From assembly GCA_030737875.1 (NCBI GenBank), contig CM060910.1, positions 631,581,303-631,645,302 of the forward strand: 64,000 nt of DNA, written 5' to 3'. Position 1 is the first letter of the stretch, and each line of letters opens with the position of its first letter. The translations under genes and the position numbers were made by a program. Shown here piece by piece: positions 47,204-58,926 of the stretch. This stretch comes from Allium sativum. Its lineage: Eukaryota; Streptophyta; Magnoliopsida; Asparagales; Amaryllidaceae. The notes below the pieces were generated by a model that was given only the letters and a program-made list of their open reading frames with translations, was not told the origin of the DNA and did no database searches.

Positions 47204-48890
47204 ATGTATATTTCACTTTCATTTCAACACATTTCAATGCATATATGTTTCATACAACGATTGTATAATTTATATATCGCTCATATAACTTATATAACAC
47301 ATGTACATGAGGTATACAACACATATATAATTTATACTTCGCTTATATAACTTATACAACACGTTTTCATTCCAGTTTTGAATTTAGAGTTCTCACTTTG
47401 GTTTTTGAGATGCTAAAAATCGTAGCTAGCTCAGAAAAATATCCGGTCTCTTCTAGAATGTAGAAGACGTCCTCACGATCCCGGTGTCTCTTGTTTCACT
47501 GGATTTCGACCACACATGAAAAAGATATGATTTTTACTTCATTAATCAAGTTTGCAACGCTTTTAAATGTCGTATTCCTTTTAATTAAATACAGGCCGTA
47601 CCTTTTCAGAAATGCTCAGATCTAGGTTTTGCATATTCGACCAAACCGTGAAGCTCCGCGTCAATCGACCACCGCCACGTTGTCCGCCTTGGAGAGGCGC
47701 CTCTGGCGCACCCAACCTTGACGAGCTCGAGCTAGGCACGGCGGCGGATTTTGGTGCGAAACGGTGAACTTCGAGCTGGCGATCCTCTTGAAACTCGCAA
47801 CGAAAATTATCAAAGTAGGTATGGATTTGAAGAGCGAGAAAAGGGGTTCAAAAATTGCTAAGGGGCGCTCGATTTCGTTGAGGAATGGAGGAGAAATCAA
47901 GCCGGGAAGTTCGGAACCTTTTCCGTCCTTCGCTGGAGTGGTTTGTCGGGTTTGGGAAAAGTAAACGATGAAGTGTGATTGCGAGGGTTATTTATTTAAT
48001 TTATATTTATTTTAAATCCGTAAATACCCCTATCGACATACGAACTCTAATTCAAACCCAACGACTGTCGCCCCTAGCTAAATACCCCTATCCCGGACAC
48101 AATGGGATATGTTTCGTAGGCCAATTCGACTGTTACATTCAGTTATTTTTCAAATTAAAGTGTAAAACATTCAAATTCTGTTTTGAACCTACATTTCAAT
48201 TTGCCGGGGCCACATACCGATTCTAAAAATTCCCGAAAAATTTATCTAGCTATGTTGGGACGATACGGTCCCAATAAAACTGATTTCGTCGCATTCTGAG
48301 ATCGTTTGTAAAATGGCCATTTTCTGGTCGACCCGATTTGACTGAAATCAACCAAACACGTTTTCCTTTTCCACGCTCACACATTAACTTCAAAAATTAT
48401 GGAAAAATAAACTTAGCAATAAATTGACATCCCAGATCCAATAAAAGTGGTTTCGTCGAAAACAGAGGTCATTTGCAAAATGTCTATTTTCAAGGGCTTT
48501 AATATTATTAAAATATATATAAATTCCACAGCGACTTTTCTGAAAATTCATTTGGCCATAAATTTTGATTCCCTCTATGAAATTTCGATTTTTCAGATTC
48601 ATTAGAAAGATATTTTCAAACAGATTTAAATATTTCTTGTTTCGCTGAAATCCGATTTATTTTGCATCCTATACATCCAGTCAAAGTTCAAAATCAAATT
48701 TTCAAACTGTCATGCCATTTCAGGCCTTGTTTGATAATTAAAATAAATATTTATATTTCTAACTTCGGTTCAAATAACTTTTTAATCGTTATTATTCAAA
48801 ATAAATCATTTTTAAATATTCTAAATTCACTAAAATAGCCAAATTAAAAAAATTTAAATTGGCTCTGATTTTCCGGGTTGTTACATTATA

Positions 48891-49825
48891 TAAATAATGT
48901 TTTATGCCAAATTTCATGATTGATTGAACCTATGTTATGCATGTTCCCTTCTTTATCTCGTTTATAAATTGGGCTAATATGCGGGCCCAATGACTTTATG
49001 TGATTAATGCGAACGAACAAAACAGGGGTAACGTTGGGATTATTATTAAAATTATAACATGTTAATGATGAAGGTGGGCCCATAACCATGTAAATGGTTA
49101 AGGCCATGAAATGGTATAATATATATACCAAAAATCATGAACCTGATTTAGAGGGAAAGCGGGTCATAACAATAATTGTTGATAATGTACATTAAAAGAG
49201 TAATTATGGCACAATTAAATTGGGAATAATTTACATATAAGCGGGCCATAACAATAATTGTTGATAATGTACATTAAAAGAGTAATTATGGCGCAATTAA
49301 ATTGGGAATAATTCACATATAGAATTTGTCATAAATGAGAAATATGTAAATTGTAGAAAATATGAATATACCTAACCCGAGGTTAGATTGAGTTGTGGTG
49401 TCAAACTGCCCGGACCCGCCCGGCTGTCCAGTAACCACAACAATACCTATCTAATGTGAGAGGTTAAGGCATTGAGCCCAATAAGAACCCGAGGTTAGAC
49501 TGAGTTGCGGTGTAAAGCTGTCCGGAACCGACCGACACATCCAGTGACCGCAACAATACCTGTCTAATGTGAGTGGTTGGTGCTTTAATAAATGAATTAT
49601 AGCTAAGACAAGATTTGGTAGGGTTAATTTAATTTTAGAACACTTAACCATTATAACATGTTAATTAGACAAGTGGGTGAGGTTAAGTACATTTTGAACA
49701 CTTAACCGATATAACATGTTAGTTAAACAGACAGTAGGATTAAGTTAACTAAGGAAACACTTAACCGTTATAACATGATTAGTTAAACAGGTGGTGGGGT
49801 TAAGTTAACTAAGGTAACACTTACC

Positions 49826-49859
<34 letters not shown>

Positions 49860-51618
49860 CATGGTGTGTGGTAGGGTTAAGTAACACAAGAGGATACACT
49901 TAACCAACATAACATGATTTGTGGCAGGGTTAAGTAACACAAGAGGATACACTTAACCAATATATATAACATGATGAATGGGAAAGGTTAAGTAACGCAA
50001 GAGGGCAACACTTAACCATAGTAACATGACAAGTAGATGGGTTAAGTTAACTTGAATTGATAGGTGATACTTAACCAATACAACCTGAGGAACACATGGG
50101 GTTAAGTTAATGAGAAATTCTTAACCAATGTATCCTGATGAATGAACAATGTTAAGTTAATAAATCACACTCAACCAATCCAACATGATAAGTGAGAAAG
50201 GTTAAGTTAATAAGAAACATTTAACCAACATGACATGACGAGTAGGAGGGTTAAGTACATATCGGGTTGGTGGGTAATATTAGTAAATATAGGCCCACAC
50301 ACTTAACCATTAATACACATGCTTGAATCCGTGGGAAGGTTAAGTACACGTCGGGTTGCTGGGTAATATTAGTAAATATGGGCCCACAAAACTTAACCAT
50401 TAAATACACGTGCTTGAATTGGTAGAAGGGTTAAGTACACGTCAGGGTTGGTGGGTAATATCAGTAAATATAGGCCCAAAAACTTAACCATTAGGAAACC
50501 CTAGTAACGGGGACCCATTTCAGCAGTAACCCACATAGATGTATCATGGTACCCTAAAACTAGGCAGGGTGGGGCACGATAACTGGGTTGATTATAAGCG
50601 GTCAAAGCAACGACGGTTGGTGCAGCAGTGTAGGTTCTAACGGAGTGCGGGCGTGCACACACTTCGAAGCAGAAAAAGCAGGCACTGAGCATCAGTAGTA
50701 TACACTATGCACTCTAGAATTGTGTCAGGTCACCACCATGGGACTTGATACACCCAATGGTGGGACCAGCATAGGTATCTACAATCAAGTGGGGGTCGTA
50801 TGACACATGGAACATCAATGCAAGTAGGGAGCCGATCGATAGGGTAGTAAGGGTACATCGGACATATTCATGGCAATTGGGCTGATTGAGGTGGAATGCT
50901 CATAATCAATGTACACCTGAAGGCTACCATAATTGCGGGGATTGGGATCACGTTGTAATTATTATCATTGTATACGGACTAGTACTTGAGACACTAGTTA
51001 GTCGGTGCATGGACGTGGAAATCAGAATAACAGGATAGTAGCGAAGCAGAGAAATAAAAATGAGTGTTGTTGTATATCTTGCCTTGGTCTGTCTTATGAT
51101 ATCTTGACACTATAGCATTGTCCTACTTTCGGTTATTCATGTCATGATCTTTGCTTCCTGTTTAAATGCTAGTAATAACTGGACTTACCAGACTTATTGT
51201 CTGACCCACTTTCTTTCGTCTTCTTTTCTTCCGTTCCCCCCCATGTCCGCAGGGAGGGAATATTACCACTTAGCTCAGGTTTTTTTTTTTTCAATCTCGA
51301 AGATAGTCGATGTATTGCTCTCTTTTTTCCACTGCTATGGCTGGCTCATACTTTACTTGGGGAATATCATCGTGATTTGATGCTTCTTATATACTTGGTA
51401 GATTTTCAATCAAGACAGAAATTTTATGTAATACTTTTAAGTATGATTTAATCAAGTGTTGTAAAAGCTTGACTGAATTAAGTTGTTAATAAAATTACTT
51501 TATTTTCCGCTGCTTTATTTGTCTGTCTTGTAATTTACCTGCATCTTTTACCTATAATGCTCCACCAAAGTTAAGGCATTCCCTTTGTGAGTGACCTTAA
51601 CGGAGGCGGGGTGTTTCA
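48891..51618 (+). repeat. Family 2 3' LTR, second part
   Basis: Resumes after the TTATA duplication and ends GGCGGGGTGTTTCA. It is a direct repeat of 37445-40137, including the duplicated CCCGAGGTTAG unit (49374-49580) and a 14-unit hairpin array (49615-50490). Confidence 0.88.
49615..50490 (+). repeat. Hairpin-unit array, 14 units, 3' LTR
   Basis: Same order of units as 38152-39015, with a longer TA run in the fourth spacer and a few changed arms (ACTTACCC, CACTCAACC). Confidence 0.9.
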
Positions 51619-52242
51619 GTTAGTTCGTCTATATATAGCATCATCATCCTCGAGTTCTTTCCAGAGAGAAAACCGAACCCTCACAGTGTTTAATAATGGA
51701 AACTCAAGCTTTGAAAAAAAATCCTCCCCACATACACAACCTAAAATCACGTTATATGTTTCAAATAATCCCTACAATTACTCTTTACGTTTTCATTACC
51801 TCAAATTGTGGATCCACGCGAGTCGAAGCTAAAGGTCGTAATCTAGGTTTCGATTTTACTTGAGACGTAGAGGTTGTTACACAGTTTAGAGAGTAGAACG
51901 ATGATCACCGAAGAACGGCGCTCGAATGGGATTTTTTTTTGAAATTTTGGCGTTAATTAATGTCGCACCTGGAAGCAACAACTCGACGTCGATCGGTGTA
52001 CGACAGCGCCTGAGCGAGGGGAGGTGGTGTCAATGAGTCGGGCGTGAGGTGGTGAGTCATTTGGCATGAATATTTTGGTGATTCATGGAGTTTTGGAGAG
52101 TATAAAATGTTTGCGTGCACGGTATATGTTGCACGAGTGAAAAGCTAGGCTTTGGTTTGGTTTGTGCAGTGGGCCTTGGCCGTGTAGAAAAAAAAAGGAA
52201 TTGGGATAAATAGAAGGAAGGATTGAAAGGGATATCTATAAA
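51619..52242. other. Single-copy-looking spacer, no gene
   Basis: About 620 bases with no match to other parts of the window and a higher G+C content than its neighbours. It starts GTTAGTTCGTCTATATATAGCATCATC and has short T and A runs, but no coding frame of note. It could be a piece of the original target DNA or the leader of an old gene. Confidence 0.3.
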
Positions 52243-52466
52243 TCTGTAGCCTCCTGCTCCAGCTCTCCAAGTATATCTGTAAATCCCGACTACTTGACTG
52301 CCCATACAAAATTGGGCACCCAAGAGTTTAGGGAAAACAAAAAAAAAACTCTGGGTCTGTCATGTGACTGGTGTGAGTAAACTCCAACCATTTGTTTAAC
52401 TTTTAAAATCCTTTTACAAGAAAGGAAAATTGTAAGACCGATCCACTCATAAACACGAATGGTTTT
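52243..52466 (-). mobile_element. Family 1 LTR fragment, inverted
   Basis: Nearly identical to 2217-2450 (CCTCCTGCTCCAGCTCTCC, GACTACTTGACTGCCC, GTCATGTGACTGGTGTGAG). It is cut at 52466 by the start of the next LTR, so that LTR inserted into it or recombined there. Confidence 0.75.
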
Positions 52467-54105
52467 TGTAACGACCCGGGAAATCTGAACCAATTTAAAA
52501 ATTTTTAAAATTGGCTAAAATAGTGGATTTTAAATATTTTAAATAATAACGATGAAAAGTAAGTTTGAATCAACGTTTGAAAGTAAATATAATTAATTCT
52601 AATTATAAACAAGGCCTGAAATGGCGCGGTAGTTTCAAAATTTGAATTCAAACTTTGACTGACTGTACCGGGTGCAAAACAAAACGGATTTGAGTGAAAC
52701 CAAAAATATTTAAATCTGTTAGTGAATACCTTTCTAACGAATCTGAAAAATCGAAGTTTCGTAGCGGGATGCAAAAGTTATGGCCAGATGAATTTTCTGA
52801 AATGACGCTATGGAGTTTATATAGCCCGTGAAAATGGCCATTTTGCAAACGACCTCGGAATTCAACGAAACCACTTTTGTTGGATCCGGGATGTTAAACT
52901 ATTGCTAGGTTTCAAATTTCATAATTTTTGAAGCTAGTATGTGAGCGTGGCAAAGAGAAATGTGTTTTGGTCAATTAAAGTTAAATTGGATCGACCAGAA
53001 ATGGGCCATTTTGCAAACGGTCTCAGAATTCGACGAAACTAGTTTTGTTGGGACCGTATCATCAAAACACAGCCAGAATTATTTTTCTGGAATTTTTCGA
53101 ATCAGTTTGTGGCCCTGGCAAATTGAAATGTACGTTCAAATTAAATATTGAATGTTTTATATTTTAATCTGAAGAAAAACTAACAGAAACATTCGAACGG
53201 GCCTTCGAAACATATCCCATTGTGTTCGGAATGGGGGTAAAACGCTAGGGACGACATTCGTTGGGTTTGGATTGAAGTTCGTGTGTGAAAGAGGGTATTT
53301 TTGAAATTAAATTAAAAATTTAGTAAAACCCTTCAACCAATCAGATTTCATCTCTCACTTCCGCGTTGACCTCGAAATATCCGTAACCCCTTTATCACGA
53401 ACGGCGGCTACAGCTTCTCAACTTCTCTCCTCCCTAACTCGAAGTCCACACAATAAAATCACGAGCTCCTGTGGAAGATTTTATAGATCTAAACCTCCTC
53501 TTTAAATCCATACAACTCTCGCACTCCATCGTTGTTTATATTGTTCGAATCGTTCGCGACAAGGTTAGCCGTTTTGAGGCCAAATCCTACCAGCGGCCGC
53601 CGTCGAGTCTAGTCAGGGTGGGTGGCGCGTGGAGCTTGCTCGGAGGTCGACAGGGTGGTGAGGTCTGATCGTAACAAAGCGGAGTAGTTTGAGCGAGAAT
53701 TCGAACCCTAGTTTTGAAGAATCGAAGAAGGTAAACGGCTTGATTTTTCTGAATTGAAGATAACACTTTTAAGTGTTGTAAACTTTGAAAAATCATATCT
53801 TTTTCGTTTCTTGACGAAATTCAGTGAAACAAGAGACAGTAGACTCGTGTGGACGTCTTCTACATTCTAGAAGAGACCGCATATTTTTCCGAGCCTTCTG
53901 CTATTTTTGGTGGAGTGGAACCCAATGTGAGATTTCTAAATTATAAACGATATGGAAAACGACGATGTATAAATTATATAATCGATGTATGAGTTATATA
54001 AGCGTTGTACACCTCTTGTATAAGCGTTGTATAAGTTGTACGTTCGATATATAAGTTGTATATGCGTTGTAAAAATTATATATGTGTTGAAATAGAAGTG
54101 AAATG

Positions 54106-54106
<1 letters not shown>

Positions 54107-54144
<38 letters not shown>
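54107..54144. repeat. TA microsatellite (TA/CA in the other LTR)
   Basis: Pure TA run here. The equivalent place in the 3' LTR (60568-60603) is a short TA run followed by GACACACAC...; both are followed by GCCCCTCGTCCACAAACC. Confidence 0.9.
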
Positions 54145-54145
<1 letters not shown>

Positions 54146-54520
54146 GCCCCTCGTCCACAAACCATGGACGATATTTATTGGTTGTGATTGGTGTGAAAAT
54201 TGATTGATAGCGAATGAAATAGTTTGTGGTTGAAATTGATTGATTGTGGTTGAAAAATACCCGTTTGTAGTTGAGAAATATTTGGTTGAAACCACATAGG
54301 ATTAGTTTGTGGAAATGAAAAAAATATACATGCCGCCTGCGTGCGAACTAGATGCATGATTCCCCATTGTCAAAAGCTGCGAGGCTTTAAGGTAGAGCGA
54401 GGAGCCGTACTAGGGACGGTCCCGGTTTTAACTACCCTGCCGTTATGCTGCCGAAATTTTGAATAATATTCATGTGTTAGAATTATTTTCCTATGTTGAA
54501 ATTATATTCGTCTGTTGAAT

Positions 54521-55030
54521 AGAAAACCTTCATGTGTTGAATCGATATTCATTCGTTGAATAGAAATTCATGTGTTGAATGGTATTCGTGTTTTAAATAT
54601 AAAAATCACCTTTTTATCTATATATACAAACTACAGAAAACCTTCATGTGTTGAATCGATATTCATTCGTTGAATAGAAATTCATGTGTTGAATGGTATT
54701 CGTGTTTTAAATATAAAAATCACCTTTTTATCTATATATACAAACTATAGAAAACCTTCATGTGTTGAATCGATATTCATTCGTTGAATAGAAATTCATG
54801 TGTTGAATGGTATTCGTGTTTTAAATATAAAAATCATCTTTCTATCTATATATACAAACTATAGAAAACCTTCATGTGTTGAATCGATATTCATTCGTTG
54901 AATAGAAATTCATGTGTTGAATGGTATTCGTGTTTTAAATATAAAAATCACCTTTTTATCTATATATACAAACTATAGAAAACCTTCATGTGTTGAATCG
55001 AAATTCATTCGTTGAATTGAAATTCATGTG
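54521..55030 (+). repeat. 114-bp tandem array, 5' LTR
   Basis: AGAAAACCTTCATGTGTTGA begins units at 54521, 54635, 54749, 54863 and 54977, exactly 114 bases apart. Four full units and a partial fifth, nearly identical to one another. Confidence 0.95.
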
Positions 55031-57564
55031 TTGAATGGTATTCATATTTTGAAAGAAATTGGTTTATAATAAAAATCCTATTTTTATCATCAATATGAAC
55101 TATATAAAATAATCTTGCTTTGAAATAAATTGTTTTATAATAAAAATTCTATTTTTATCACCTATATTAATTATATAAAGTAGTCGGGTTTTGAAATAAT
55201 TCGTTTTACAATAAAAATCACATTTTTACTATATACATGAATTGTTAAAAATAGTGAAGTGTCGAAATGAATGTATGTTGGATAAAAATATCATTTTCAA
55301 CAAAGGTATGAAAAGAATATAGCTTTGAAATCGAAGAATCGATATATATACATATATATATATATATATAAATAGAATTGAAATATATCGAATAACGACG
55401 CTGCAGTTCGTATTTTGAAACCGTGATTTCAAACGATTAGTGCGGGAGATCCGACCATCGGATTTTCCCGAAACCGCAACCGTTGGGTTCGCTTTGGAAA
55501 TATCTTTCCAACGGCACCAACTTTGTAAAAATCCAACGGTTGGATTGTATGGAATGTTTAATTCAAATCTAAGAAAAAACAGCGCCAGAATCGATTATAT
55601 ATATATATATATATAAAAATATAATTATATTAAATCGAATAACGACGCTGCAATTCGTATTTTGAAATCGAAACTTCAAATGATTGTACCGGGAGATCCG
55701 ACCGTCGGATTTTCCCGAAACTAGAACTGTTGGATTCGTTTTGAAAAGATCTTTCTAATGATATAAATTTTGTGAAGATCCAATGGTTAGATTTTCAGAT
55801 ATGTGTAAATCAAATCTGAAGAAAAATAGCGCCACGGCCGCGTTATGGCCGAAGTGTTGTTTTGAATAAATTGGCTATTTTAAAATAAATAAAAATAGCG
55901 ATAAATCGTTATAAAATATTATAAATGATATGGATGTGAAATTTAGAAACTAACTGGAGGTTGGCTGAGTTGAATGGTTTCCTGGATTTTGATCTGATGT
56001 TGGTTTCGGCCTTCGGGGTTAATATTTGGGAAATCGTTCTCTTACTGATCTACGGTTAGTGACTAATGAATTGAAATGATGCTTATGTTGTATTTTTGTA
56101 GCACTTGTTTATTATATACGCCAGTTGCTCAGAAAGACCGGGTTTATCCCATTCTGAATAACTAAATCGACGATAAGAAATCGAAGATGAAGACGGTGGT
56201 TGAAGACCGGAAATCTTCACCTCGTTTGGATGGTAACTGAGGTCCTGATTGGGAGGCATCCCGAAATATAGATAATGAGTGGTGATCGTCCAGACGTATG
56301 TGGAGATCGATGGGTTTGCGAGGTATATAGTGCCTCCGGTTTCGTTCCGACCCAGAACGGACTTGTAAATGGATTGTGTGTCTGACATTGGAATTTATTC
56401 TATGTGATTGATAGCCATCAGTTGCATGGTGTGAATTGCCTGTATGACATGCTAAGATGCAGTGATCAGGGCTTCTGTTGAAAAGAAAAGTCTTGTAATT
56501 GATGATCAAAGCACCGCCTGTGTGGCGTAGCTTTGTGTATAACGTGAATTCGCGAACCTCACACCCCGGTATGAACCAGAAACGGGAGAGGACATCAGGG
56601 AGGGCTTGCGTTTCTTTCTAGCTAGGAGTTGTGTCAGTGTTTTTACACGGCCTGACATTTTACTTATGTGGATGATGGATAACGTGGCGCCTCGGATATA
56701 TCGGTCGATCCAGGACCGATGGAGTCATTCGTTGGCTCATTTGCGCCCCATACGGCGGGGAAACGTAGTGTTCAGGTATAATAATCCACATCGGTAGACC
56801 GGCCCTGACGATCCAAGGGGCAGTTGCAGCTGTTCCTGAGACATGGTAGGCTAGATTGTCTCGAATTCGATAAGGACTATCTTTTGCCTTGGTTCATGAC
56901 GGAAACCCAATTTCCAAATACGTTACTGTGCGGTTTTGATTGTATACCTGTATTTGGCGACATAGTGGCATGGGACGCTCATGTCGCCTATGATTGATAG
57001 TTATGATTTGAAATTGTTTTCGAAACATATAAACACTAGTAGTAATATCAAATGCTTTTGTTTTATTCGTATCAGGCATATTTTGGCCATTATAAGGTAA
57101 AAACTCTATCCTCCGGTTTGCGTTGCATTGTGTGACGGGAACAGAGTCTTATAATGGCTTCATTTTTATAAAAAGCATTGCGATGTTTAAAAGAATGATT
57201 TGTCTTAAATCACTGGCAATCCAATGGAGTAAACCCGTTCCACGAAAGTGGCGTGGTCCTGTGATTAACCATATTTTAAATGTGTGGAGTAGATTTCTCA
57301 TACCAGTCCTTGTTGCTGGCCCTGAGTAGGCCGGGTACGCATGATAGGGGGTTCTCGCTTCGCGGTTTGATGGCGAACGGGAGATTCTTACCCCTACATG
57401 TCCCAGTTTAGAGGGTTGGTTCGGCAGTAGCCACGAGACTCGAGAGGGTCGTCGTAAAAAAAGGGATTGGGGGACCAGTGTGAGCCACGGTAGGTTTTAC
57501 CTGCTGTACTGGAGGATGAAGGGATGGTTGCAAAGCCTACCGGATTTCGCGGTGTCGTCGCACG

Positions 57565-57576
57565 TGGTATCAGAGA
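57565..57576 (+). promoter_or_regulatory. Primer binding site of the LARD-like element
   Basis: TGGTATCAGAGA, two bases after the LTR end GTCGTCGCA; 11 of 12 bases match TGGTATCAGAGC. Confidence 0.9.
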
Positions 57577-58915
57577 TTTGGTTAAGCTTAGTGCTGGAAT
57601 ATAACATATTAACGAACTCGTCAGAAATAGAACCAGTAATGTTCTGGGACGGGTGACTCATTACAGATAGGATCAGCAATATCCTAGTATGGGTATAGCA
57701 GAATCAGAACAACTCGTTAGAGATGGGGTCAGAAGTGCCCCAGAACGAGTTGAGAGTTATATGTTTTTAAATAACGTATTTGTGATTATATTTATAGTCT
57801 GGTTTTAGAAATATAATTTTTGAATATATAAAAGATATATATTTGAAAAGTAAAGGAATATATGAATCGATTAGTATATTTTTGAGAAGTTAAAAACAAA
57901 TTGCTTGTTGTTTGCATTGTGTGATAGTAAATTGGATTAATTAAATTATTGAAACAAAAGTTAATTTAATCAATAATAGAATGAATGGTAGGATTTATTC
58001 GATTGACTCACACATTGAACTGATTAGAAAATGGATAGAAATATATATACATGTGCATTATATATGTTTGAACAGGTAAATGGATAGCTGTTGAGTAAAG
58101 ATTTTATTTGCGTGCCCGACAAATAGGTAAACCTTAATGAGTTGGATGCGAAATATTATTATATCAACTCCTGTGAATGCCATTGGATGCGGAGTGCTGG
58201 TTATTCTGTGTGAAATAATAAACATCGCCATAGGATAGTAACAATTAATTTTGAACTACACTGCATGGCATACTTCTTGAAGATAGGCATACTTCATGAT
58301 ATACCACATAAGCATTTGGAGCTTGTGTGACGAGGTGGAAGATTTACCATACGAGCGAGAGGCTTGTATGGCGATGACTATATTTTACAGGTTGAACTGA
58401 TGACTGATATAAACTACTTAAAATGTAACGATAAATTGCCAGATTAATAAAATACCCACACGGGTCTGGAGTCGATAATAATCACGTCTCTCTAGTCATT
58501 AGATACGGCACATGGACTATTTATTTCCACACGGGATGAGGTGACGAGGATTTATCCTCTGGAGCAATTAAAATACAGACTCCCTCAGGCTTTGACAGGG
58601 TGACGAGAATTTATTCTCTGGAGTTATTATCTATACACGCTCCCCTGTAAATACCAGAATATATCACTATAAATATGTGTATGCTTTATAGGATTTATTG
58701 GGTACCTAATACGGCCCAATAAATTTCCAAACCTCTCCCCGTACAAAGGAGGTTATGGCGAAATTTTTTGAAAATTCCGAGTGTTAGCCAAATTTTTGAA
58801 GAATTTGAAAATTCTCAGAAAGTGAAAAGTTTGAGAATGGAAGCCAGATTGAACGTAGAGTTGATTGATCAAACCACTTTCGACTTTGTTCCTTTTCGGG
58901 GACGAAAAGTTTTAA

Positions 58916-58926
58916 TTGGGGGAGAT
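58916..58926 (+). promoter_or_regulatory. Polypurine tract of the LARD-like element
   Basis: TTGGGGGAGAT directly before the 3' LTR start TGTAACGACCCGGG. Confidence 0.88.

Larger units (their letters stand above)
43524..48885 (-). mobile_element. Family 1 LTR inserted in the family 2 LTR (solo-LTR-like, 5.36 kb)
   Basis: The minus strand begins TGTAACAACCCGG at 48885 and ends GGGGTTATCACA at 43524; TTATA occurs on both sides (43519-43523 and 48886-48890). Reading along the minus strand it is collinear with 52467-57300: the Ala-rich-free LTR opening, the CCATGGACGATATTTATTGG block (about 47150), the GTGTTGAA array, the duplicated CCGACCATCGGAT module, and the CGAAAGTGGCGTGG block near 43970. 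No primer binding site or polypurine tract lies at its edges. Two oddities: a ~0.2-kb piece (about 45950-46160) that elsewhere belongs to the internal region, and a final ~250 bases unlike those of the 52-64 kb LTRs. Confidence 0.85.
37445..51618 (+). mobile_element. Family 2 long-LTR element with degenerate 1.3-kb interior (LARD-like)
   Basis: 5' LTR (5'-truncated) 37445-40137, interior 40138-41452, 3' LTR 41453-43523 plus 48891-51618, the gap being a nested family 1 LTR. The full 3' LTR adds to about 4.8 kb. The two copies of the LTR 3' part (2.69 and 2.71 kb) are nearly identical by eye. The interior has a primer binding site and polypurine tract but only scraps of pol, so any transposition depended on another element. 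A TSD cannot be checked because the 5' end is lost. Confidence 0.85.
52467..57562 (+). repeat. 5' LTR of the LARD-like element
   Basis: 5096 bp, TGTAACGACCCGGG...GGTGTCGTCGCA, with imperfect inverted termini. It contains duplicated 'ccattttgcaaacg.cctc' modules near the start, a TA run (54107-54144), a 114-bp array, two copies of the ~240-bp CCGACCATCGGAT module, and a 3' part with ACCTCACACCCCGGTATGAA. Open frames inside are short and non-coding. Confidence 0.92.
57563..58926 (+). mobile_element. Non-coding interior of the LARD-like element
   Basis: 1364 bp without gag-pol. It shares with the interiors at 7314-8914 and 35337-36363 the 'gcccgacaaataggtaaacc' block (58113-58135) and the 'ccgtacaaaggaggttatggcgaaatttt' block (58738 on). 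A local duplication GTGACGAG.ATTTAT.CTCTGGAG occurs near 58540 and 58600. The 3' end, TTTCGGGGACGAAAAGTTTTA, is the relic of a pol end. Confidence 0.8.

Noticed and set aside
47153..47350. YIYIYI-type peptide frames at TA microsatellites (also 306-545, 43081-43302)
   Set aside because: Direct translation of TA runs.
50501..50692. Minus-strand 63-codon frame also present at 33009-33200
   Set aside because: Shared only because both are family 2 LTRs; no start context, domain or pattern of codon conservation seen.
56162..56509. 115-codon minus-strand frame repeated at 62606-62953
   Set aside because: The two copies are the two LTRs of one element, so similarity is expected; a non-coding LTR is the simpler reading.
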